Notes: generated by a model not told the origin, from the sequence alone. 13,535 nucleotides of DNA from JAKANM01 sp964356495 (GCA_964356495.1 CAYHHR010000024.1:1-13535); one strand, 5' to 3'; counted from the first letter of the stretch, positions 6,217 to 13,047 are shown. Numbers and translations: made by a program.

Positions 6217-7161
6217 TTACTCTTTCCAGAGATTAATGTATTCGATGGTGGCGAGCGCGGCGGTGATGCCTTGCCCGGTGGCGATGCCGATTTGTTTGTA
6301 GGCGACATTGGTGACGTCGCCGGCAGCAAAAATTCCCGGAATATTGGTGCGGCATTTTTCATCGACCATAATTTGTTTTCCTTGGTCGAGCTTAATTGAC
6401 GGAACGAATCCGGAGTTTGGAATTTGTCCGACATGGACCATAACTCCTTCTATATTTAGTAGTTGTTCTTTACCGGCGCTATCGATAAATTTTAAGGTTT
6501 GGACATTTTCTTTACCAATAATTTCTTTCGCTTTTGCTCCATAAATAATTTCGACATTCGGCAAGGATTTTACTTTGTCGATCAGAATGTCTTCACCTTT
6601 AGGAAATCCGCCTTTGTTCTCCGGCGTATCAGTAAATTTACTGATTAGGTAAACTTTTTTTGCGATTTCATTCATCATGATCGCCGATTCGAGAGCGCTG
6701 TTACCAGAGCCGATCGTCACGGTCGTTTTATTTTTGAACAAGGGTCCGTCGCAGACCGTGCAGTAGGTAACGCCCTTGCGGTTGAGTTCTTTTTCACCCG
6801 GAATATCGAGGAGGCGCGGATGAATACCGGTCGCGATAATTACTGTTTTGGTTTTTATTTCTTCGATCCCATTCGGACCTTTCACTCTGACCAGATGATA
6901 ATTTTTTTCCGAGCTGATATTTTCCACCCAAAGACCCTCCTCAATTTTTACTCCATAAGATCGAACATGTTCTGCTAGTTTCTGTGCTAGGTCAAATCCC
7001 TCGATGGAAATTATTCCCGGCCAATTATTTATCACGCCGGAGAGCGCCACCTCGCCGCCAATGTTTTCGGTAATCATCCGGAAATTTAATTTGCGACGCG
7101 CCGAATAAACCGCCGCGCTGCAACCGGCCGCCGCTCCTCCGATAATCACTAGATCGAGCAT
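6217..7161 (-). CDS. Thioredoxin-reductase-like FAD disulfide oxidoreductase
   Basis: A low-molecular-weight thioredoxin reductase type flavoprotein of 314 residues, full length. It would pass electrons through FAD and a CxxC to thioredoxin or a similar thiol protein. The FAD-binding start IIGGAAAG is at 6-13 and the redox pair Cys134/Cys137 is in YCTVCDG. The second nucleotide fold has GSGNSALESA (151-160), and the closing FAD motif is FAAGDV. The HRR-x3-R signature that holds the NADPH phosphate in E. coli TrxB is missing (VYLISKFTDTP instead), so the electron donor may be NADH or something else. The gene is third in the operon, with 2-base gaps on both sides. The name trxB would be reasonable but substrate and donor are unproven, so I leave the symbol blank. 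Confidence 0.9.
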   Translation of the reverse strand: MLDLVIIGGAAAGCSAAVYSARRKLNFRMITENIGGEVALSGVINNWPGIISIEGFDLAQKLAEHVRSYGVKIEEGLWVENISSEKNYHLVRVKGPNGIEEIKTKTVIIATGIHPRLLDIPGEKELNRKGVTYCTVCDGPLFKNKTTVTIGSGNSALESAIMMNEIAKKVYLISKFTDTPENKGGFPKGEDILIDKVKSLPNVEIIYGAKAKEIIGKENVQTLKFIDSAGKEQLLNIEGVMVHVGQIPNSGFVPSIKLDQGKQIMVDEKCRTNIPGIFAAGDVTNVAYKQIGIATGQGITAALATIEYINLWKE

Positions 7162-7163
7162 AT

Positions 7164-7802
7164 TTATTGTAGATTTGCTTTTAATTCAAGATAAGCTTTT
7201 TCAATATTTGGGGCGAGCATCAGCGCGCTGCCGATATCGAGCACATCAACATTTAAATCTTTAAAGTTATGAATTGTCTCGGTGTTTATACTGCCATCAA
7301 CCCCAAATTTGGGGTGTCCCTCATGGGAAATAAATTGTTGGATTTTTGCCAGTACTTTTTCCTGGAACGGCGAACCCTGCCGACCCGGGTAAACGGTCAT
7401 AAATAGCAGATAGTCCAAATCTTTGAAATACGGAATGGCGACTTCAAGCGGGGTGTCCGGATTTAATGCCATGCCAAATTCCCAGTTATGTTGCTTCGCA
7501 AAAGCGATGCATTTTTCTATTGAGGTCGGTGACTCGCGGTGAATGATGACGCGGAAGACATTGGGAATATGAGTCCACTTTTTCATTTCGGCGAGCGGGT
7601 TGTTTACCATCAGGTGGAGTTCGTATTGCAGGTCCGTGCCGATCTCCGGAATTTTTTCTACTTCGTGGAAAGACGTCTTGTGCACAAACTTTCCATCCAT
7701 GACATCGAGGTGAAGAAAAGGAAAAAGGCCATCAGTGCGGCGGATTTGCCGGCGCAAATCCTCGAAGCTTTCGGTAAGAATAGCGGGGATGATGGTTGGC
7801 AT
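7164..7802 (-). CDS. rpe: Ribulose-phosphate 3-epimerase
   Basis: Interconverts D-ribulose-5-phosphate and D-xylulose-5-phosphate in the non-oxidative pentose phosphate pathway. The 212-residue TIM barrel shows the metal and catalytic residues in place: H31 and D33 (HLDVMDG), H63 (ELHLMV), and D169 (VDGSIN). The phosphate-binding loops are altered but recognisable: MTVYPGRQGSPF where NPGFGGQ is usual, and VDGSIN for VDGGIN. It follows rpiB by 3 bases and precedes the reductase by 2. The divergent NPGF-type loop could mean a related epimerase with another sugar phosphate, but the rpiB neighbour argues for Rpe. The gene holds a perfect palindrome CCCCAAATTTGGGG at 7301-7314. Confidence 0.9.
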   Translation of the reverse strand: MPTIIPAILTESFEDLRRQIRRTDGLFPFLHLDVMDGKFVHKTSFHEVEKIPEIGTDLQYELHLMVNNPLAEMKKWTHIPNVFRVIIHRESPTSIEKCIAFAKQHNWEFGMALNPDTPLEVAIPYFKDLDYLLFMTVYPGRQGSPFQEKVLAKIQQFISHEGHPKFGVDGSINTETIHNFKDLNVDVLDIGSALMLAPNIEKAYLELKANLQ

Positions 7803-7805
7803 AAA

Positions 7806-8249
7806 TTAACTTTCCAATTTGGAAATTTTTTCCAGTCGGCGGATTCTTCGTTCCTGATTATCAAAATCAGTATTTAAAAAAGTTTTTATAATTGCGAGCG
7901 CATGTTCGGTGGATAGAACGCGGGCCGCGAGGCAAATGATGTTGGCATCGTTGTCTTTTCGTCCCATTTCAGTTTCTTTGATACTGCTGCCATGAATGGC
8001 GCGAATGCCGGAAATTTTGTTGGCGGCGATGCACATTCCTTGTCCGGAACCGCAAATCAAAATTCCCATGTTTTCTTTATTTTTTTTCACTTGCTCCGCG
8101 ACCGCGACGGCGAAGTCAGGGTAGTCGTCGTCCGGCACAAATGTTGAGGGGCCAAGATCTTCGAATTTGGTTTTATGGGTTTTTTCGAGTTGGGCGACGA
8201 GGAATTTTTTTAGTTCAAAGCCGGCGTGGTCTGAAGCAATGTATAGCAT
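7806..8249 (-). CDS. rpiB: Ribose-5-phosphate isomerase B (RpiB/LacAB family)
   Basis: Interconverts ribose-5-phosphate and ribulose-5-phosphate. It has 147 residues, standard for the family. Landmarks are SDHAG (6-10), DDYPDFA (41-47), the active-site loop ILICGSGQGMCIAANK with Cys66 as the isomerising base, and NDANIICLAARV (100-111). The residue matching E. coli RpiB His99, next to Asn100 and linked to ring opening, is Asp99 here (RKDNDAN). Basic residues near the C-terminus (QERRIRRLEK) match the phosphate-binding arginines. It is the first gene of the four-gene minus-strand operon, 56 bases downstream of its -10 box. Confidence 0.93.
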   Translation of the reverse strand: MLYIASDHAGFELKKFLVAQLEKTHKTKFEDLGPSTFVPDDDYPDFAVAVAEQVKKNKENMGILICGSGQGMCIAANKISGIRAIHGSSIKETEMGRKDNDANIICLAARVLSTEHALAIIKTFLNTDFDNQERRIRRLEKISKLES

Positions 8250-8255
8250 AAAGTG

Positions 8256-8275
8256 TATAAACGAATGAGTTTATA
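8256..8275 (-). promoter_or_regulatory. Inverted repeat in the rpiB operon leader
   Basis: TATAAAC (8256-8262) and GTTTATA (8269-8275) form a 7-bp inverted repeat around a 6-base spacer. It lies in the transcribed leader just upstream of the rpiB ATG. It could be a protein-binding site or a weak RNA hairpin; with only A/T-rich pairs, chance is possible. Confidence 0.35.
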
Positions 8276-8304
8276 TGTGGCGAAGCCCCTATATTTACAC
8301 CGAT

Positions 8305-8333
8305 ATTATATAACCTTTTAGCCAGATTGACAA
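8305..8333 (-). promoter_or_regulatory. Sigma70-type promoter of the rpiB-rpe-reductase-kinase operon
   Basis: On the minus strand, TTGTCA (8333-8328, 5/6 to the -35 consensus) and a perfect TATAAT (8310-8305) are separated by 17 bases. Transcription would start near 8298, giving a leader of about 50 bases before the rpiB ATG at 8249. Confidence 0.75.
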
Positions 8334-8365
8334 ACTTATATTATCCGGGTGAGGGTGTTTTAGGA

Positions 8366-8394
8366 TTGACAAAATCTTTGGATCATCTTATAAC
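8366..8394 (+). promoter_or_regulatory. Promoter of lipoprotein paralog 1
   Basis: A perfect -35 TTGACA (8366-8371), a 17-base spacer and TATAAC (8389-8394) make up this promoter. The segment ATCATCTTATAACTTA around the -10 is identical to that of the second paralog (9151-9166). The start is expected near 8401, well upstream of the ATG at 8485. Confidence 0.85.
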
Positions 8395-8484
8395 TTAATC
8401 AGTGGAAATGTGAATGACAAGTCTGTAACTTTGGCATTGCGCCGGAGAAATGGACAGGTCATAACAAAAAGAGGAAGAAAACCC

Positions 8485-9054
8485 ATGAAGGTTCAAAGCC
8501 GGATGAGTTGGTCGATGATCGTCGTGATGTTTAGTGTGATGCTCGGCTGTCAGCCCGGGGCCAGTCCGGTCGGATCGCTAAATTCGGTATTTTCGTACGC
8601 AGAGGACAACCGTACACTCGCCGAAAGGATCAAGGCAGGTAAGTACGATATTGTTTACTACGACCAGGACATCGTGGAGGAAAATTTTCCGATCCACCGA
8701 CCCAACAAGGTCGGGCCTCTAGTCGGAGTCGACCGGGTCTTTGTCCACCTGAAAAAAACCGCCAGCACGAACGAAGTGTTCCGGTATATGGACGTCCACA
8801 ATCTGCGATCCGCGCGGATCGAGGAACTTCTCAAAATCGGAGAAGAAAACCCGGACGTTCAGCGCGATTTTCCAGTTGTCGCTCTTGGCTCGACCTGGGT
8901 CGATTCGGATGGTTACCTGAGGGCGAAATATCTCTCCAACAGCAACGGGTTCTACCGCTACCTCAGCCTGACCCCGGTATTTTTCACCAATTCTTCCCTT
9001 GACGACAGTCCTTTCTGGTACGAGGGTTGCCGCTTTCTCGCTTTTCCTAAGTAG
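8485..9054 (+). CDS. Lipoprotein, tandem paralog 1 (ALGS...CRFLA family)
   Basis: The function is unknown. The 189-residue protein has a lipoprotein signal peptide with a lipobox-like MLGC (Cys22). The start ATG is 10 bases after GAGGA, and it matches the second paralog (both begin MKVQ). A GTG further upstream at 8410 is rejected because it lies at the transcript start and adds a charged stretch before the signal. The mature part shares an ordered set of motifs with the neighbour: AGKYD, DI..F, VHL, EELLKIGEENP, FPVVALGS, DGYLRAKYL, and the ending CRFLAFPK. I recall many paralogs with a closely related ending (RFLAVRK) in Parcubacteria-type genomes, but cannot verify this here. Only two cysteines are present (the lipobox one and the one near the end). 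The gene is its own unit, with promoter and terminator. Confidence 0.82.
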   Translation: MKVQSRMSWSMIVVMFSVMLGCQPGASPVGSLNSVFSYAEDNRTLAERIKAGKYDIVYYDQDIVEENFPIHRPNKVGPLVGVDRVFVHLKKTASTNEVFRYMDVHNLRSARIEELLKIGEENPDVQRDFPVVALGSTWVDSDGYLRAKYLSNSNGFYRYLSLTPVFFTNSSLDDSPFWYEGCRFLAFPK

Positions 9055-9094
9055 AATTCCCGGCGTCATGCGCGCCTTGAGTTCTCGATTTTTT

Positions 9095-9132
9095 GAGACC
9101 TTGGTCATTCGTGCCCGAGGTCTCCTTATTTT
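9095..9132 (+). terminator. Intrinsic terminator after paralog 1
   Basis: The stem GAGACCTTGG (9095-9104) / CCGAGGTCTC (9115-9124) has 10 pairs with one T-G wobble and a 10-base loop, followed by CTTATTTTAA. It ends 3 bases before the -35 of the second paralog's promoter. Confidence 0.75.
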
Positions 9133-9134
9133 AA

Positions 9135-9163
9135 TTGACAAGATCTTTTAATCATCTTATAAC
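9135..9163 (+). promoter_or_regulatory. Promoter of lipoprotein paralog 2
   Basis: The order is TTGACA (9135-9140), a 17-base spacer, then TATAAC (9158-9163). It is almost the same as the promoter at 8366-8394: both hexamers match, the spacers differ at only 3 of 17 bases, and the identity carries on for a few bases downstream. The unit was therefore duplicated together with its promoter. Confidence 0.85.
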
Positions 9164-9237
9164 TTATACATGGGGAAATAACTGATGGCAGGTCCATGAC
9201 TCTGTGGATATGCCACAACAATAAAAGGAAGTAAGCC

Positions 9238-9849
9238 ATGAAGGTTCAAATCAGCACGAGGTTGTTTGTGGTCGTCGCAATGTTTTGCGCGATGTCCGCG
9301 ATGGGGTTCGGCTGCCTTTCGACGCAACATCAGATGGTCAAGCCGAATGACGTGGTCAAGCAGACTGAAGCGGTCAAACGGGCGGAAGTTTCTAATTTCG
9401 CTTTCAAGCCATACCCCGTGATTGTTGATTATGGTCGCTCAGTAAGTCAGATGGTTGCCGGCGGCAAGTACGACCTCATGAATGAGAGCGATATCGCGGC
9501 CGATAGTTTTCGCGATCCGGCGAAGAAGGGCAAGGTGAACGTAAATCTTTATCTCGTTCATCTGGGCGTCATGGTCAAAGATGAAGAAGCCGCAAGGATG
9601 CTCGACGCGCTTGGGTTTCTGCCGGCGGATAACGATTGTCTGCGTACTTTCGGGGAAACGTATCCAAAAAAACAACTGGAATACCCGATAATCGCCCTCG
9701 GCAATGCCTTTACCGACGCCATTGGTCGCTACTATGTGTCTTACCTCGATGAGTGCGAACCGGGGATGCGTTGTCTGCATGAGAACACAGTTGTAAAACC
9801 TGGTGAAAAGTGGCAGGAACATTGCCGCTTTCTCGCTGTTCAGAAGTAG
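9238..9849 (+). CDS. Lipoprotein, tandem paralog 2 (ALGN...CRFLA family)
   Basis: The function is unknown; it is a paralog of the gene at 8485-9054. It has 203 residues. The signal peptide ends in GFGC (Cys26), an unusual but acceptable lipobox. AAGGA precedes the ATG at a normal distance. Shared blocks in the same order are AGGKYDL, DI...F, LVHL, RMLDALGFLPA, FGETYP..Q, YPIIALGN, GRYYVSYL and the ending CRFLAVQK. It differs in having extra cysteines (NDC, DEC, MRC, EHC), so it may carry disulfides that the first lacks. An extra segment after the lipobox (about 27-65) is probably a spacer from the membrane. Overall identity to paralog 1 is low outside the blocks, so the duplication is old or divergence was fast. 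Confidence 0.82.
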   Translation: MKVQISTRLFVVVAMFCAMSAMGFGCLSTQHQMVKPNDVVKQTEAVKRAEVSNFAFKPYPVIVDYGRSVSQMVAGGKYDLMNESDIAADSFRDPAKKGKVNVNLYLVHLGVMVKDEEAARMLDALGFLPADNDCLRTFGETYPKKQLEYPIIALGNAFTDAIGRYYVSYLDECEPGMRCLHENTVVKPGEKWQEHCRFLAVQK

Positions 9850-9868
9850 GGACTCGACCCCTTTTCCT

Positions 9869-9906
9869 CCGCCCCGTCTGTAGTATGATGGGGCGGCTTT
9901 CTATTC
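9869..9906 (+). terminator. Terminator after paralog 2
   Basis: The stem CCGCCCC (9869-9875) / GGGGCGG (9890-9896) has 7 G/C-rich pairs and a 14-base loop, followed by CTTTCTATTC. The T-tract is interrupted but the stem is strong. Confidence 0.7.
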
Positions 9907-9955
9907 AAATAAGATGCGGTTAAATATTGCGTTATTATGTAATATATAGTAATCT

Positions 9956-9980
9956 AAACACGTAAATGACGTGTTTTTTT
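9956..9980 (+). terminator. Hairpin with T-run directly upstream of ileS
   Basis: AAACACGT (9956-9963) and ACGTGTTT (9969-9976) make an 8-bp stem with a 5-base loop, followed by T to 9980. It ends 8 bases before the ileS ATG. It has the form of an intrinsic terminator but sits in the ileS leader: a TATAGT -10-like box at 9945-9950 would start transcription close to the hairpin. It could be a second terminator for the lipoprotein gene, an attenuator, or a 5'-end stabilising hairpin. Confidence 0.5.
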
Positions 9981-9988
9981 ATTGAATT

Positions 9989-12900
9989 ATGTACAACGCG
10001 AACGAGGAGGAGAAGAAGATCCTAGAGTTCTGGGATAGGGATAAAACTTTCGAAAAATCGATTTTAGAACGGCCGGAAAAAAAGCGGTACGTATTTTACG
10101 ATGGGCCGCCGTTTGCCACTGGCCTCCCGCATTATGGGCATATCGTGACTTCGCTTATGAAAGATGTCGTGCCGCGTTTTTGGACGATGAAGGGCTATCG
10201 GGTTGAACGCAAGTGGGGTTGGGATTGCCACGGTCTTCCGGTTGAAAATATTATTGAAAAAGATTTGAATTTGAATACGAAACGCGACATTGAGTCGTAT
10301 GGTGTCGCGAATTTTAATGAAGCCTGCCGCGCCACGGTGATGAAATATGCCGAGGAATGGAAAAAAACCATTCGTCGGATCGGTCGTTGGGTCGATATGG
10401 AACATGATTATCGGACGATGGATATTAACTACATGGAAAGTGTTTGGTGGGTTTTCCGGCAGCTGTGGGATCGTGATTTGATTTACAAGGGACACAAGCC
10501 GATGCATATTTGTCCGCGCTGTGTGACGCCGCTTTCGAATTTCGAGGTGACGCAGGGTTACAAGGATGTCAAAGATTTATCGGTGGTCGCTAAATTTAAA
10601 ATCGAAGAAAATGTCGTGTCGTTCAAGTTAGGCATCCCGAAGGATACCGTCATCTTGGCATGGACGACCACGCCTTGGACACTGCCCGGAAATGTTCTGC
10701 TCGCGGTAAATCCGGAAATTGATTATGATCTGATCAAAGTTGCTCCATCAGTGGATGGCGAGGAAGTAGCCGGCGAAGCGCGCTATGAAGCGATGGAAAA
10801 TTATCTGATCGCGCGTGAGCGGATCCAGGAAATTTTTAAAGATAAAAAATATCTCAGAGAAGCTACTTTCAAAGGAAGCGACCTCGTCGGCGTGATGTAT
10901 GAACCGTTGTTCCCGTTTTACAAGGAAACCGCCAATGCTTTCCGGATCGTTACCGCCGATTTCGTGACCACCGCCGACGGCACCGGGATCGTGCATATCG
11001 CGCCGGCCTATGGCGAGGACGACTTCAATGTTGGCGAGCGTGAACACTTGCCACTAATCCAGCATGTGACGATCGAGGGTAAGTTTGCTCCTGAAGTAAG
11101 CGGTTTCGCCGGCATGGAGGTGAAGCCTAAAGACGATCCGAGCAAGACTGATGTGGAGATCATAAAATGGCTGGCGCACGAAGGAAAATTATTTAGCAAG
11201 CAAAAAATTGAACATAGCTATCCGCATTGCTGGCGTTGTGAAACGCCGCTTTTGAATTTCGCGACGGTCAGTTGGTTCGTGAAAGTCAGCGCGATGAAGG
11301 AACAGCTCCTAAAAAATAATTCTGCCATCAACTGGGTGCCGGAGCATATCAAGGAAGGACGATTTGGCAAGTGGCTCGAGGGGGCGCGTGATTGGGCGAT
11401 TTCCCGCAGCCGTTATTGGGGAACACCGTTGCCTGTCTGGATTTGCCAGACAGGAATTTCCAAATCCCAAATCCCAAATTCCAATTGTGAAAATACAATT
11501 GTGATAGGTTCGGTTGAGGAGTTTGAAAAATTAAGCGGGCAAAAGATTTCTGATTTGCATAAACATAAGATTGATGGCATTGAGATTAAATGTGATAAAT
11601 GCGGTGGAGTGATGAAGCGGATTCCGGACGTGCTGGATTGTTGGTTTGAGTCGGGGAGCATGCCTTATGGCGAGATGCATTATCCGTTTGAAAACAAAAA
11701 GAAATTCGAGGAAACGTTCCCGGCCGAATTTATCGCCGAAGGTCAGGATCAGACCCGCGGTTGGTTTTATACTTTGCATATTTTGGCCACTGCCCTGACC
11801 AACGGAAAAAAACCAGCCATCCCCGTGAAGCATAGTGTTCCGGCTTTCAAGAATGTCATCGTGAACGGCATCGTGCTAGCCGAGGACGGCAAGAAGATGA
11901 GCAAAAGATTGAGGAATTATCCTGATCCGGAAATCATGATCAACAAATATGGCGCGGACGCGATGCGTTATTATTTGGTTTCGTCGCCGGTGATGGAGGC
12001 CGAGACGTTGTATTTTTCCGAAAGCGGCGTGAGGGAAATGTATAATAAAGTGGTGAACACGCTTTACAATGTTCTCGAATTTTATTCAATGTTTAGCAAT
12101 CCCCGCTTGGGCGGGGTAGGGGTGGGTTGGTCAAATTCAAAGTCAAAAAATATTTTAGACCGCTGGATTTTTTCGAAACTCAATCTGTTGGTAAAAAATG
12201 TCACGGAAAGCATGGAAGCGTATAAATTAAACGAGGCCAGTCGTCCGATTGTTGAGTTTATTACTGAGCTTTCGCAGTGGTATGTCCGCCGTTCGCGTGA
12301 TCGGTTCAAGGGTGACGATGTCGAGGATCGAGCGAATGCCTACGCTACTCTCGGGAAAGTATTGGAGACCTTGTCGAAAGTTATGGCGCCATTCACGCCG
12401 TTTATCGCGGAGAAAGTATTCCAGGTGGTCAATTTATCCCCCTCTGCCCGAGAGGGGGTAGGGGGAGTGGGAGCGGGCAGTGTTCACCTACAGGAGTGGC
12501 CGAAGGCGGAGAAGGCTGATACGAAAATTATGGAAGAGATGGTTTTGATCCAGAAGATCGTTGAGCTGGGACTATCGCTAAGGGCCGAGGCCGGCATCAA
12601 GGTCAGGCAGGTGCTTGGTGAATTTTCAATTGTAAATCAAAAAATGTCCGAAGGGGCGATGGCGATCATCGCTGATGAGCTGAATGTTAACCTAGTAATG
12701 ACCGGCGGCACGGCCGATCCGCGCTGGATTACGAAAGAAGATGAAAAAATAAAAGTTTCGCTGAATACTGAAGTCACTCCGGAGCTGAAGAAGGCCGGTC
12801 TCACGCGCGATGTGATTCGCACTATCAATCAAATCCGCAAGGAACAAAAGTTGACCATGAACGATCTGATTCGCGTTCGCTATCAGACCGACGATGATCT

Positions 12901-13036
12901 GCTCCGGCAAATTTTTGTTGACTCGGCCGAGGAACTGAAAAAGAATGTGCTGGCAGGGGAGCTGGTAAAGGGCGCTGAAGGAATTGAGATGAAAATCGAT
13001 GAACGGCCAATTAAATTAGTGATTGAAAAGGTTTAA
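9989..13036 (+). CDS. ileS: Isoleucine--tRNA ligase, eukaryote/archaeon-like type, with three in-frame repeat insertions
   Basis: Charges tRNA-Ile with isoleucine using ATP. It has 1015 residues, the expected size. The class I signatures are HYGH (48-51, the HIGH motif, in GLPHYGHI) and KMSKR (636-640, the KMSKS loop). GWDCHGLPVE and TTTPWTLPGN, the latter in the editing domain, are typical of the family. Several Cys pairs (CPRC, HCWRC, CDKC) suggest zinc-ribbon elements. The overall pattern fits the longer IleS2-like branch, which is often less sensitive to mupirocin; this is an inference about the branch. Three stretches look foreign: residues about 487-499, 705-720 and 815-830, each encoded by repeat DNA. 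The first separates Cys486 and Cys500. No Shine-Dalgarno is seen before the ATG. The NIF3-like gene follows after 11 bases. Confidence 0.97.
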   Translation: MYNANEEEKKILEFWDRDKTFEKSILERPEKKRYVFYDGPPFATGLPHYGHIVTSLMKDVVPRFWTMKGYRVERKWGWDCHGLPVENIIEKDLNLNTKRDIESYGVANFNEACRATVMKYAEEWKKTIRRIGRWVDMEHDYRTMDINYMESVWWVFRQLWDRDLIYKGHKPMHICPRCVTPLSNFEVTQGYKDVKDLSVVAKFKIEENVVSFKLGIPKDTVILAWTTTPWTLPGNVLLAVNPEIDYDLIKVAPSVDGEEVAGEARYEAMENYLIARERIQEIFKDKKYLREATFKGSDLVGVMYEPLFPFYKETANAFRIVTADFVTTADGTGIVHIAPAYGEDDFNVGEREHLPLIQHVTIEGKFAPEVSGFAGMEVKPKDDPSKTDVEIIKWLAHEGKLFSKQKIEHSYPHCWRCETPLLNFATVSWFVKVSAMKEQLLKNNSAINWVPEHIKEGRFGKWLEGARDWAISRSRYWGTPLPVWICQTGISKSQIPNSNCENTIVIGSVEEFEKLSGQKISDLHKHKIDGIEIKCDKCGGVMKRIPDVLDCWFESGSMPYGEMHYPFENKKKFEETFPAEFIAEGQDQTRGWFYTLHILATALTNGKKPAIPVKHSVPAFKNVIVNGIVLAEDGKKMSKRLRNYPDPEIMINKYGADAMRYYLVSSPVMEAETLYFSESGVREMYNKVVNTLYNVLEFYSMFSNPRLGGVGVGWSNSKSKNILDRWIFSKLNLLVKNVTESMEAYKLNEASRPIVEFITELSQWYVRRSRDRFKGDDVEDRANAYATLGKVLETLSKVMAPFTPFIAEKVFQVVNLSPSAREGVGGVGAGSVHLQEWPKAEKADTKIMEEMVLIQKIVELGLSLRAEAGIKVRQVLGEFSIVNQKMSEGAMAIIADELNVNLVMTGGTADPRWITKEDEKIKVSLNTEVTPELKKAGLTRDVIRTINQIRKEQKLTMNDLIRVRYQTDDDLLRQIFVDSAEELKKNVLAGELVKGAEGIEMKIDERPIKLVIEKV
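11446..11485 (+). repeat. Inserted short-period repeat in ileS (insertion 1)
   Basis: CCAGACAGG (11446-11454) is a perfect inverted copy of CCTGTCTGG (11432-11440) across ATTTG. It is followed by a 7-base-period run of CCAAATC-type units to about 11482. The encoded QTGISKSQIPNSN (487-499) has no counterpart in ordinary IleS, where two residues would separate the cysteines. Confidence 0.7.
12101..12130 (+). repeat. G/C hairpin repeat in ileS (insertion 2)
   Basis: CCCCGC (12101-12106) and GCGGGG (12111-12116) form a hairpin with loop TTGG, followed by TAGGGGTGGG. It is translated as PRLGGVGVGW, a glycine-rich stretch in the anticodon-binding half, just before the expected ILDRWI helix. The hairpin-then-TAGGGG layout is shared with the repeat at 12438. 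Confidence 0.75.
12438..12470 (+). repeat. G/C hairpin repeat in ileS (insertion 3)
   Basis: CCCCCTCT (12438-12445) and AGAGGGGG (12451-12458) form a perfect 8-bp hairpin, followed by TAGGGGGAGTGG. It is translated as SPSAREGVGGVG, before the SVHLQEWP segment that normally follows directly. Same family as the repeat at 12101. Confidence 0.75.
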
Positions 13037-13047
13037 ATTTTTATTTT

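Noticed and set aside
7301..7314. Perfect palindrome CCCCAAATTTGGGG in rpe as a regulatory site
   Set aside because: It is inside coding sequence at a point where the protein length fits the family, so neither insertion nor regulation is supported.
8327..8332. TTGACA on the plus strand as a -35 for the lipoprotein gene
   Set aside because: No acceptable -10 lies 16-18 bases downstream. The site is better explained as the reverse of the rpiB operon -35.
8410..8484. GTG start at 8410 for lipoprotein paralog 1
   Set aside because: It lies about 9 bases from the predicted transcript start. The ATG at 8485 has a ribosome-binding site, begins a signal peptide and matches the paralog (MKVQ).
11459..11485. 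Short tandem units in ileS as a CRISPR or microsatellite array
   Set aside because: There are only a few 7-base units with no spacers; it reads better as the end of an inserted dispersed repeat.
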